From NCBI RefSeq assembly GCF_028769735.1, contig NC_088172.1, positions 66,247,075-66,311,074 of the forward strand: a DNA stretch of 64,000 nucleotides. The letters are read 5' to 3'. Both the position numbers and the translations under genes were made by a program. The notes beneath the pieces are model-generated. The model was not told the origin of the DNA, made no database searches, and was given only the letters and a program-made list of their open reading frames with translations. This stretch comes from Zonotrichia leucophrys gambelii. Lineage: Eukaryota > Chordata > Aves > Passeriformes > Passerellidae. Of the stretch, positions 23,539 through 34,640 are shown one piece after another. Numbering within the stretch: the first letter of the stretch is position 1; every line of letters starts with the position of its first letter.

Positions 23539-26500
23539 CCAAAACTAAATTTACTTTCAGAGGATCCTTAATAAAAGAAAAGTCACAGGGAGAGAGAAGG
23601 CAGTAGAAAGGGACAAGAGAAAAATTGGGTTGACATCACCAATTGCACAATTTTCTAAGTGTCTGAAAAACAACGTAAGTGGAACAGAAGTTTCTAGAGA
23701 AATACGGTAAATTGAAATTTCTGTCCTTCATCTGCACTCTCATAAAACTTGCAGTTGTCTGAATCTGGTGCATTTAACTCAAGCCAGTCTCAAGAGTGAT
23801 AGTTCTTTAATTACACTGCTGAAAAAACTTACATTTTTCATAAATGCCAGTCAGAGCCTCGGTATCTTGAGCTTTAAAATCCCACCCTAGAAAGGCAGGG
23901 GATCGGTGACTAATGCTGGTAAAGCCTGCATGGACAGCACGACCCTGCCATCTCCTGGTGCGAAGCTCAAATGCATCAGCCCTGGCTGTGCAAACAGGAA
24001 AGCTGCCTACAGCCACCTGCATTTTCCTTGCTGGCTATTCCTGTTGCAGCAGCTCCAGGATGCTGGGCACGGTGCCCCAGCCCTGCAAAGCCTCAAGAGT
24101 AAATGTGACATTGTGAGTTCCCGTGCTGTGCTTTTGAGGAGGGTCCAGGCCATACAAACCCATGCCACATTTGGAAATGAGAAAAGCAGTGCCTCCATAA
24201 ATACCGCAATGGGGAAAATATGGCTTATTGTTGTCTCAAGAAAAAGTGCCTATCAGCTGTCAATCAGCCACTGAAAAATATTCATGAAGAGCAAAATAAT
24301 TCACCATCTGCCAAACCTTGTCAGCAATGTGCAGTTCAGGGAAAGTGTCTGCAGTGATCTGGTAGCAGGAAAAGAGGCTTAATCTTCCAATTTACTGATT
24401 CATGTGTGAGTTCTTAAAATTCACTAATCAACTGATGGGGCGCAGATGTTTGACTTCTCTTTCAAACAGATCTGGTTGCACGTATTTCCCAATCAACACA
24501 TGTTATTTAGACTTCCTCTCCATGAATGCATGAGTGTAGGATTGTATTAGGATTCAATCCTAGTCTCTATTTAATGTCAAAACTCCTGTTTGCTTTCACT
24601 AATGCCAGGATTTCATACTCAGTAGGACCAGAGCCTTACATCTATTAAACACCACAGCATGAATTGTGATATGCAACTGTGCTATTGTGAACATGTGAAG
24701 ATTTGCAAAGTCAATTACTTGAAGAAATCCAATGAATAATTCTGATTCACAAATGGACTGGAAGAACTCCAGATCTATTTGTTGTCTCACCATGAACAGA
24801 AATAAAAGAGTCACTTATTGGCTATTTCAGCTTTCAATCAGATTTTTAGTTGGAGCATCTAAGTTCACCTATGCCACCTAAGTGCTCATTAGTTACTGTT
24901 CAAAATACCCATGAACCTACCGCTGAGACTTTTTGATTTTTTAACAAAATCCTGTTTCAGCCCTGACTAGAGATTCCCTTGCCAGGAGCTGTGCCAGGAT
25001 GTTCCCTTGTAGCAGCTGCAGCAAGTCCCTCTGCATCAGAGGATCCAGGCACTGCCAGGATGAGCCATGACCCCACTCCTCATTGGAAAGCAAATATCTT
25101 TTCCCTGTCTCCATTGCTCAGCCTAGCTCCTCCAGGTTTCTGGCAGACATTCACATATTCGGTGTGGGCAACTCAATGGAACACTCTTATACTTGGAAAA
25201 ATAAAACAAATGGTGGCAGGTAAATCATGCTAAGATGGAGAGAAGAAAGTTGTGGGGTTTGCCATGTCTCGTTGAGACAGCCCTAGCAAAGGAGCTTCCC
25301 ACACACAACTACAACACCCAGGACCATCTTCCATCAGCCATTGAGGATGAACAAAGCCATCTGCTCTGGCAATCACTGACCTGCAGCAGAGCTAATTATA
25401 GGCCACACTATGAACTCCTTACCACCCTCATTAGGAAGAGGGCTATTAGTTTAGCTTGAGATAGAACTGAGGAAAAATGCAAGGTCTAATTCTGTTGTTC
25501 TCACTCAAGCTGAAAAGCCAGCTGTTCCCTGGGAAAATCTGCAACCACCCTGCCAGCAGCAGCAGCACCCCACCAGGGACAGACCAGAACATCAATCCCT
25601 CAGCAGGAGGCTTTCAGGCAAAACTAATAAGCTGGTATTCTCATCAATTCTGAATTCTTATGCCAGATTTGTCTCACAAAGGTGCTGATACAGGATAGCT
25701 TAGAGCGAGTTCTCAGCCTGCAGGGTGCAGAGAGTGCACAAAAAGCTGCTTCTCTTGACAGCAGCCTGCCAACCCCATTGAACTGGCCAACTTTTTGGGA
25801 AAAAAATGAAGGCTATGATACACTGCCAGCCTCTACAATACTCTCAGCCTCTTCCAGTCATTGGGGGAAGGTTTTCAAAGTTATTTATCTTGCTGAAATC
25901 TGCAAGAGATGACCATCAAGACTTTCAAAATCTCCTAAAGCAGGCAGTGGAAGTTGAGAACCAAATCTGCTTACAGTCTCATACAAATTCCACACCTTCT
26001 AACACTTAGACACCTTTGAAGACCTCTGAAGCACAACAGCTGAAATCCTAGCTATTTTATACATGTATTATTTTTATATTATAACTTATGTAGATACACA
26101 ACCCTCATTAGGCCTGTTTGGCAAAAAGAGAACAATTCACTCTCTTTCACTGGCTGCTCATCACCCCAGGAGGGCTGGGGGAGACCGTGCCCTCATAGTT
26201 AGAGGGGAAATTGCTTCCTGATGATTACAGTTGCTGTGCTGTGTACAAATACAGAGCATTGCTTAGACCACAGATAGATGGAAGAAATGCTTGTTCTAAA
26301 ATAGAAATAAGGTGTGGACATTTTTTATCGATTTACCCACTTTTTAATGTGCTGTTTACTGCTTGAAATCAGACATCTTGGTACCAAAAAAAATATAGAT
26401 GATTCCACCAAATGACAGCAATACTGGCGCCCCTTCCTGAGGATGTAAGATCCCAGCCAAGGGTCACTGAGATCACAGGACAGCACGGAAATTGCTTTTG

Positions 26501-29087
26501 ATCCACAATCCAGTTTTAATTTACCCCATCTGTAAAGGTCCAAACACCAAAATGCTTCAGGCTGTTAAGGGCACCAGGCTCTCCAGCTGGACAGATGTCC
26601 CACTGTAATGGGAACTGTCTCATGAGGAAAACCAGCCACAACAACAAGCTGCAGATTGAACTCTAAGAAGCAGCAGCTTGGACTGTGATTTTCTTCCATT
26701 TACAACACTAAAATGCTGCAGCAGTTCTTGAATCTCAGGACCCTCTCAGGCTAAGAGCAGAAAGCAGCTGCCCCTTTTGTTGTCATAAACCTTGGTGCAC
26801 ACAATTTACTTTGTGGGACACCTCAATGCCAGCATCTACAGGGAGTTAAAATTTGTGGTATGCCTGTAATGCACAAGCTCCAGCTGTCCTCACAGCCAAG
26901 TCTTTCCAGGAGGAAAAAGGGACTTTTCATACTAAGTGAAGACATGTGATACAAGGATGTTTATGCTCTGAAGCAGGAAAAGTCGCGTCACTTACAATAA
27001 TGCTGCTGGGAAAGACAACAGGATATCATAGTCCTGTTTTACATGCTAATAGCTAAAGCTCAAATATTTTACAAATGTGGGAAATCATTGCCAAGAAAGG
27101 AATTGAATCATCAAGAAAAGATGTCAATATAAAAAACAGATTTGTATAAGAACTATTCCCTACTATCTTTGTAAATAGTTTCCTTTTTTTTCCTTTTCCT
27201 TTGTAAAAATTCCTTTTTTATCTTTGTAAATCCCGGTGCCTCCTGAATGTTTTTTGATATTTTACATTATTTGAATGTTTATAATTTTATTTCCGTTTTT
27301 GAGGTGCAAAGATTATTTTTATTATATTATTATTATTATTGTTGTTGTTATTTGTAAACAGATGTGTTGGGAAAAAAGCAAAATGTTTGAATGACTTAAA
27401 GACTTAATTTGATTCAAAATATAGGCTCCTAGGTGCTATGGTTTGAATGTGTGATTTAAAATGTTAGTTAAACACCACAAGTTATAGAACAACCAAGTGT
27501 GCCTAGATGTGCAAAAATGTGCAATCTCGGTATGCTAAGGACTTTTAAACACATCTGATTGAAAAAAAATAAAATGGGAAATAAAAAGTATTTCTCAAAA
27601 AAAAAATATGCCATTACCAGTACATAATTTAGTGTTATTAAACAAGATTCTAGCAAATACTGATCCACCCACTGGAAGATGAGAAGTGGTACTCAATAGC
27701 ACGTGCTGTTGCATTATTATTATGCAAATGCGTGATAATCTTATCTCCTGTAGCTGGAGACTATATGGACTGAATGGACTGATTGGACTTTTCAAACCAC
27801 CATTTTGCTTTTTCTTCCAAACCAATTTTATAACACAATGTATCTAAACTGCTTTCTTGCTTGATAAAGTTAAAAACAATCTCTAATACTACTCATATAA
27901 TATTTGGTCACTTTCAATTTTTTTTTCAAGTCAGGTGAATTTAAGCTTTTTTTTTAACCACAGACAGTAAACTGCAAATTACTTATTTGTATGGTTTTAC
28001 TGCAGAGTTAGCACCTGAAGGTTTCTAAGCCCTCCTATTCTAAACACATCAGTTGTATGGTGTAAAATGCCAAGATCCTTCCAATAGCACTCTGGCTGAC
28101 AAGAAAGGCCACTCCGTGGCTATTATTACCGCCTCACCTTTCCAATACCTTGCTAAAAGCTACTTAGCTGTTTCAAAGGATACATATTGCCCTTGTGGTG
28201 ATAAAGACACACAAACACAGGGCCCTAAGAAAACTCCAGCAGCTGAGAAGCTATTGACTGGTACTAAGTACATAACATTTGAAGCACAAATGAAGCACTG
28301 CCGAGGGCAGTGGGGCTTTTACAAGAGCTGTCTGTGCAGTCTCACAGATGAACCTTTATATCAGCACAGGGGCTGTGATCAGACAAAGTGGCCAATTTGC
28401 CTGGGGGTAAGAGTTTAAATGTACCTTGATGTGTTTAAAAAACTCCCTGAGCTCCAGCATCAGTAGAGACAGTGACAAGTAATAATAAAGGTCTCATTAA
28501 GACTCAGCAGAGCCAAATACAAATTCCCCTTGTTGCTGGTGTGCCAAACTTCAAACAGTCAGTCAGTTGCTTGAGGAGAGCCCTGGGAAGAGGTGGGAAC
28601 CAGGGCCAGCAAGGGTCACAGCTGGACCTCTGTTTCACTACCAGAAAATAAAGGCCTCCTTATGTGTAGAGAGGGTCTGCATTTACACTCAGCACAGGTC
28701 AGGTAAAGGGCTCTAGGATAAATAGGTCTTTGAGCCAAAAAGATGTCCTAGTGCAGCAGAGTGTAATAGCACCTGATACTTAATCTCACAGAGGTTCCTT
28801 GGTTTACGTGCTGTTAACTGTGGGATATTTCTTCAGCTCTCAGGTTTCTGCTTGTGTTTTGGTCAAGCTCTCGTGCACAAGGCTTCTATGTCCAGGCTCT
28901 GGCAAGCTCCCTTATTTTATGGCACAAGGTCAGACTTGGCTGCTTTTCCTAAATGTTCAGACAGTTAGTTTAATACCCTGAAGGGTCAATTAAATACATA
29001 TTCAGCAATATCATTTGTTTAAATAAAGAAAGAAAAAAAAAAAGGAAGTATGCTAAAAACCATCAGAATAGAAAGGCCTGAAAATGC
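23539..29087. other. Unique non-coding DNA, no gene seen
   Basis: No exon or repeat family is recognised. The part at about 27180-27360 is T-rich with short (TTA)n and (GTT)n runs. The longest frame (28053-28418, plus strand, 121 codons) has a plausible amino-acid mix but no domain I can name. Its sequence has no flanking splice signals I would trust. Confidence 0.5.
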
Positions 29088-29124
29088 ATATGTGTGTATA
29101 TATATATATATATGTATATATATA
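29088..29124. repeat. (TG)n/(TA)n dinucleotide microsatellite
   Basis: A short TG run passes into about 30 bp of TA repeats with one interruption. It can extrude as a small cruciform but is otherwise ordinary. Confidence 0.95.
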
Positions 29125-32100
29125 GGTGCTGGAATTAAAGGCTGCTGGAAGTCTTCCAGAAAGCTTTTGCAGTAAGGAAAAGATAGATTGATCTCCTGCT
29201 AGCATGAAATGCTCTTGTATATTTTGATCTGGTTAAAGCTGTTTATCAATTTTTTCCTCCTTGTCTGAGCAAATGTCACAGTGAAAACAAGGATGTTGTC
29301 AAGAACTCTCAGGTTTAACTCACAGGACATAATTCAGCTGGAGAAAGGGCCATCAACTGATGCACGTTCTTATTTCCCCTGTGTCATTACGAAGACCCAG
29401 ATCTATCCAAACCCTTGTTACAGCAAAATAATCTCTTTTCTATAAGCACCAGCTGCCTCTATACTTTCCTCCCTTTTTATTTCTTTACAACTTGCAGAAG
29501 GTTTCCAATAAATAAGCACATGTCTTTCCAAAGCACTTGAAATGGTACTGACAACTTCTGTCTCAGCTGCTACATTGGCTTGTGGGAAATGCACAGTGGC
29601 TGGAAGTCACTGATTTTCCCCACTGCAATTTTCTATACCAACTCAGCCATAGAAAAATCCTTTATTCCATGCCTAAGAGGTCATCCAGACACTGAATTGA
29701 AACCCTCATCACTTAATAGAGGCAAATGAGAAATCATCAGGAATACATGCTGGTTTACATTTGGGAGACTCCCCTATGCCAATATCTGGATTTGAACTGG
29801 CAATGCTGGGGTTGGAGAGGTTTCCAGCCTGTTATCTGTGTTCTCAGCTAGGGTCTTGACAGCCTGTTATGTGCATGCCATCCATAGCTCTCTTTGTAAT
29901 GAAGTCTGAGTTAGAGATACTTCTGTGTCCTGAATAATGTTTGATAATTCACAAGGAAGATCTAGTCAAGACAGTGCTATTTTAGATAATTTCATCCTCC
30001 ACTTACGTTTAGAAAATAATCACACTTCTGATGACTTTTTTTATATTTTTACTCTGTGGTGTTCTCAGCTTGTAACACACATGAAAGGAAGAGAAGAAAA
30101 GCTAGAGAGAAAAATGTGGTGCCCTGTTCTGGTAGGGACAGAGAGCTTGCTTGGCCACAGCAAAAAATAACAGCTGTGCTTTTCTCTGTGATCCACAAAG
30201 GATCCCATAGGATCATGAAAAGTGGCTACAACAGGTCAAGGGAAATTTAATCTTGCTGGCACTGTGCACTCCCTGCTATGACCCATGGCCTTTCATCTGC
30301 TCCTTCCCTGTGTGATTCCCCCCTCCCTCCCCATTTCTGAGATTTACTGTTCCAGTCACCAAGAATATTTCAGCTTCAAGTCACAGTATTGCTCAGAGAG
30401 AAGGTCATGAATTCATAACTATCAAAACAGCCCTTGCTCCAGCTAGTCTTGTTCAACACTGTTATCTCCAGTGTATTGATTCAGAGCAGCCTTTTGGAAA
30501 AAAAAAAGACCATGACAGGTACGACTTCTTTTATTAGATTCTCTGAACTCAGATGACATCCTATCTGCTGAACCAGTTCAATCCCTGGAAGTGCCAAAAA
30601 GCAGATCAGAAACCTCCACAGACTGGTGAACTGGAGCATCTCTATTCTCTTGGTGTTTCCTGCCTACCACAGGCACACCCACGTGGTAGAATTGCTTTAC
30701 TGTCTTCTCTCCATCTGTGATGCAGGATAAAAACAACTCAAGATCAACTGCTGTAGCCTCCATTCAGCCTGTGCAGATTCTTTTGAGTTCCATGAGATTT
30801 GCAAGAATGTCTGCCTACAGCCGTGAGCATTACAGTAACCAGTTAGCAACTTCTGGCTCTACCTGCACCTGAAGGCATTCCTAGCTACAAGAGTAGTATT
30901 GTAGGGTGGCTGCGTGGGAGTTATATTCTTTCCATCTTTACATCTTTACATCTTCCTAAGGGTTTTTTTCTACTGGTCTTCTGCAAAATAGGTCTGGGAA
31001 AATCGTAATAGAAAACTTACTTTCTATACAGTGTGTCCTTTGAGCAGGGATAACTACACCTGGAGTCAGCCAGCTTCTGCCAGTTAAGGCTCAGCAGACA
31101 CTTTTGTCCCTGCTTTACATGGAAACACTTCCCTAGGAAGTGCTTGAGGAATTGTCTCAGAGCCAAAGTTAAATCTTAATGGGAAGCACTGAGTTTCATC
31201 CTGAGCAAGGAAGGGAGGCCTGTGAACACAGGATGATTTTAGCTCCCTTTTCCACAGGAGCCCTGGTACATCTGCCCCACTGCAGACAAACACTCACGCC
31301 ATACCAAATGTATGGGGCTGGGGCCAGTAACCCGAAGGGGTCTGGTTGGTGTGGATGACTTGATAGCAACCTCAAGCCATGACTGAGATTAGCAACCCTC
31401 AGCTTTATAGGCTTTGAGTGGTCAGCTCAGCCAAGCAGTTACAGTTTATAAGTCTTCAGTGTAGCCAGTTAACTGACATTACAAAATTGGCATTAAAGGA
31501 ATTATAAAGTGTTTGCCTAAATCAGTCATATGATAGCGCAGCTCATAACCAAGTATACAGTATTTAAACTCTAGGGCTTTTTTTTTTTGTTTTGATAAAA
31601 TTGCTACATGATCACATGGATCAGGGTGTCACACTGGATTAAATCAACATCAGCCATTTGCTAAGGGCTTTCTACGTCCATTTTATTTTTAATATGCAAA
31701 TATTGCTTCTTCCATTTCCCCTCACCTCCACTAAAGTCTACCCACCTTATCCCTTCATCCTTTTAATTGCTCTGCATCTCTTTCTTGCCTTTTTACCTAA
31801 GCCATAATTTTTCCCTTCTTTGGTCTGTTGTTCATGGTCATTTCAAGCCTAGCAATATCACTGTGAAGTGTCAGAGCTTTAGAAATAATTGCTCCAAAGG
31901 TGTACATGACTCACAACCACAGAAATTTCAGTTGAGCAACATAAGTCCTTATAAATGAACATCAGTAAAATGTGCACACTTCATCACCACTTGCCTTTTT
32001 TGACCTTTGAAATTGGCCAGAACACAGTCATGTTCCAGCACACAAAAACCCACATAATAATTACTTATTCCCTGCTAATAAAATGCTTGGCATGCATCAC

Positions 32101-34008
32101 CCACATCTTTGCAAAACTACATCAAGGCTTGAGCTTTTACTTATCCAGACATTTGGGGTTTATTTTAGCAATTAGACCACTAATCAAAATATTTCTACTA
32201 GTCAAGCTCTGAGATGTGAATCAAGTCTCAGGGCTGGAAAATGCAGTGGCTGGAAATTCTCCTCAGACTGGCTTTTATGGATTCAAAATAGCTTTTCTGA
32301 TGATCAGAAAAGCTGATCTCAAAAGCACATACCACTTGTCCCCTCCTCTTTACTGGCAGGTGTGTGTGAGACAGAGTGCATACATACATGTACATATAGT
32401 TTTTATACACATGGGTACAGTTATTGCATTCAAATAATTTTCAGGGGTTCTGGTTAGAATTTCTAATAACACTAACAGTGACACAGAAAAGGGTTTTATG
32501 TGGGCAGTTGCAGGAAAAGGGAGGAGCAGATGTCAACATTTCTGTGAAGAATTCAAAATTTGAACTCCATGTATCACTTGTACCTTTATTTTTTATTTGG
32601 CTTCAGTAAGTGTGGCCTATAGTAAGTGTATAGTATGCATAAAAGTGACATTAAAGAGATATTAGTCACTAAAACCTGCAGTCAGAAAAATGTAATCTGG
32701 CTCAGATCCCACCAAGAGACTTGCAGAAAGTCAAACATCTGCGAGTCCAGTTCAAAGTCTGGGTTATTCTAAGCAGGGTTATGATCTAAACTGATTCCAT
32801 ATTAAATAACTCCCTTTTTGAAGGGACTCATGAAAGATTTGGGGTTTGAATTCTCAGGCTGGTTGAGGATGGATGTCAGAACATCCTCCTGCAGGAAGCA
32901 TTGCAGCACACATGCCTGCAGGTGGCAATCACAGAAGGAGCCCAAAAGATCCAGCTTGAGCTCCCGGGAAAGAGCCAGTGAGGAGAGAAATCAGTGCTCA
33001 ATATTCATGGTCCACGCTCTTTCACTTTTTCATTTTAAAAGGAAAAGAGGTTGCAATGTATCAATTTAGAGCAATTTGGAGCACATAAACCTAAATAATA
33101 AAGCAGTCTGTATCATCCAGTGTGGCAAACTCTGAACAATTCAGGGCAAGTCCTGAGGACAGGTGAGGCTAAAATCACTTAATTTTCACACCTGCTGGGA
33201 GAGGGTGTGCATGTCTTTTGTCCAACAACAATTCAGCACTGTTGAAACCATTTGACAAAATCCATTCAGTGGTGGTCAGTAAGTTCAGTAGAAGGAAATA
33301 AATCAAAACTAACAACTCTGGGCAAATAAATTCCCCAGCTCACTAGTTTGCTCAGGCTTTGAAATATTGCTTTCTCTGGGGCATTCACCCTAAACCACTG
33401 GTTTTCCAGACTTCTCTGACCACATGGGCAAAGGAGAGCAATTACATGGTCACAGTTGCCTGCTGCTGCAGGAGATCAGACCTGCAACAACACCAGGCCT
33501 GTCACAGTGACCAGCAAGGCTGGAATGAATGTGTCTGAGCAGGGAATGTGGTAGTGCCCTGAAGCTCTTTCCCAGGTGAACTGACATCTATGTCTATAAA
33601 TAATGAAATGGGGCAATTATTCAAAGCAGAATTTAGAAAAAGTAATCCAGTTCTAGCATATTAACATAATTCATGAAGCACTCCGGACCATTAGTATTAT
33701 GAAATTACTAACTTATGGTTGATAAAATTATTCTTAGTAAGATCTCATTGGACCTGAAAGGCAGAAAAACAACTTTGTTCAAACCCTGGCTTAACAGGAA
33801 ACTGCCACAGCTGAATGAAACTCAGCAACCAGAATGTAGATCTTGGAGAAATTTGTCATAAACCCCATCTCCTCTTAACCTACAAACCAAATTTACCTGG
33901 TATTTATGCAATCTCTAGCAGAGAAATCAAAATACATTTCCTCCCAAGAGCTGTGCTGGTGAAAGTAAAACAGCAACAGCATTTCAAGGGGAAAAACGTA
34001 ATTGCTGG
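29125..34008. other. Unique non-coding DNA, no gene seen
   Basis: No exon, RNA gene or repeat family is recognised. Open frames are under 90 codons. A 25-bp near-continuous palindrome lies at 32290-32314. Confidence 0.5.
32290..32314. repeat. 25-bp palindrome (12-bp arms, 1-nt centre)
   Basis: AGCTTTTCTGAT at 32290-32301 is followed by one base and then its exact reverse complement at 32303-32314. It is longer than usual for chance but has no visible gene or element context. It could be a dimer-binding site or neutral. Confidence 0.9.
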
Positions 34009-34269
34009 TATCATGGCTTAGCCCCAGGGAGCAGCTAAGTACCACACAGCTGCTGACTCACTCCCCACCCTGTCCCCTGGTGCGGATGAGAATCAGAAAA
34101 GAAAAAAAAAAAGCAAAAGTCATGCATTGAGATAAGAATTGTTTAATAATGGAAACAAAATTTAATGTAGAAGAAGAAGAAGAAGAAGAAGAAGAAGAAG
34201 AACAAGAAGAAGAAGTAAAATAATTAAAATAAAAATAATGAAAATAATGAAAATAAAAATAAACTAAAA

Positions 34270-34300
<31 letters not shown>

Positions 34301-34560
34301 TAAAAATAAAAATAATAAAAAGAAGGAGAAGGAGGAGGAGGAGAAGAATGAGAAGAAGTTGTTTTTTGCTATCCTGGCCATTCTCCCTCCGCCCCCACCA
34401 GCTTCTTGCGCACCTGCTGGCCGGCAGAGCATGGGAAACTGAGAAGTCCTTCACTTGGGGTAAACACTTCAGTGGAACAGCTATAAACATGAGCGTGTTA
34501 TCAATTACTCTCTCACCGAATCCAAAGCACAGCCCCGTACGCGCCGCTGGGAAGCGCAGT
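34009..34560 (-). mobile_element. Reversed ERVL-like LTR with its middle replaced by simple repeat
   Basis: On the plus strand it begins TATCATGGCTTAGCCCC, a decayed form of the reversed LTR terminus TGTCGTGGTTTAACCCC. It continues with AAGTACCACACAGC, GACTCACTCCCC and GAGATAAGAATTGTTTAATAA, the reversed 3' half. After the simple repeat, TATCCTGGCCA, GGCAGAGCATGGGAAACTGA, AAGTCCTTCACTTGG and CCGAATCCAAAGCACAGC are the reversed 5' half. The segment that should hold the CCAAT/TATA promoter is absent. Recognisable homology fades near 34560 in a GC-rich stretch. TGCTGG occurs at 34003-34008 and 34627-34632, a candidate 6-bp target duplication that would extend the element to 34626; this is weak because the right end lacks the expected terminus. 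Confidence 0.82.
34170..34358. repeat. Compound simple repeat (GAA)n-(AAATA)n-(GGA)n inside the LTR
   Basis: GAA units at 34170-34215 pass into AAAT/AAATA units to about 34320, then GAAGGA/GGA units to about 34358. On the LTR's own strand this is TTC/TCC, TTTAT and TTC. It sits where this LTR type normally has a pyrimidine and TTA-rich stretch, so it is probably an expansion of a resident tract. The long Phe/Leu/Ser frames crossing it are artefacts. Confidence 0.93.
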
Positions 34561-34640
34561 GACCCGGCCGTGCCCGCAGGGGGCGCTGCGGCCCCGCCCG
34601 CCCGGGGCTCGGCGGCCGCCGCTCCCTGCTGGGGTCACAG
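34517..34640. promoter_or_regulatory. Short CpG-dense patch, possible CpG-type promoter
   Basis: By hand count about 19 CpG dinucleotides fall within about 125 bp, in sequence far richer in G+C than anything else in the window. It includes a GC-box-like CCCCGCCC near 34592. It abuts the U3 end of the reversed LTR. It is shorter than the usual 200-bp CpG-island threshold. On the plus strand a good splice-donor match (GG|GTGAGTAA, GT at 34753) lies about 115 bp downstream. Promoter activity is inference. Confidence 0.4.
34572..34588 (+). promoter_or_regulatory. CTCF-like motif
   Basis: GCCCGCAGGGGGCGCTG closely matches the CTCF core (consensus close to CCACCAGGGGGCGCT), with the whole CAGGGGGCGC block intact. 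It lies in the CpG-dense patch at the edge of an LTR. Many vertebrate CTCF sites are carried by retroelements, but occupancy here is unknown. Confidence 0.5.

Noticed and set aside
34058..34490. Minus-strand frames with long Ser/Phe/Leu repeats
   Set aside because: They are translations of the simple repeat inside the reversed LTR.
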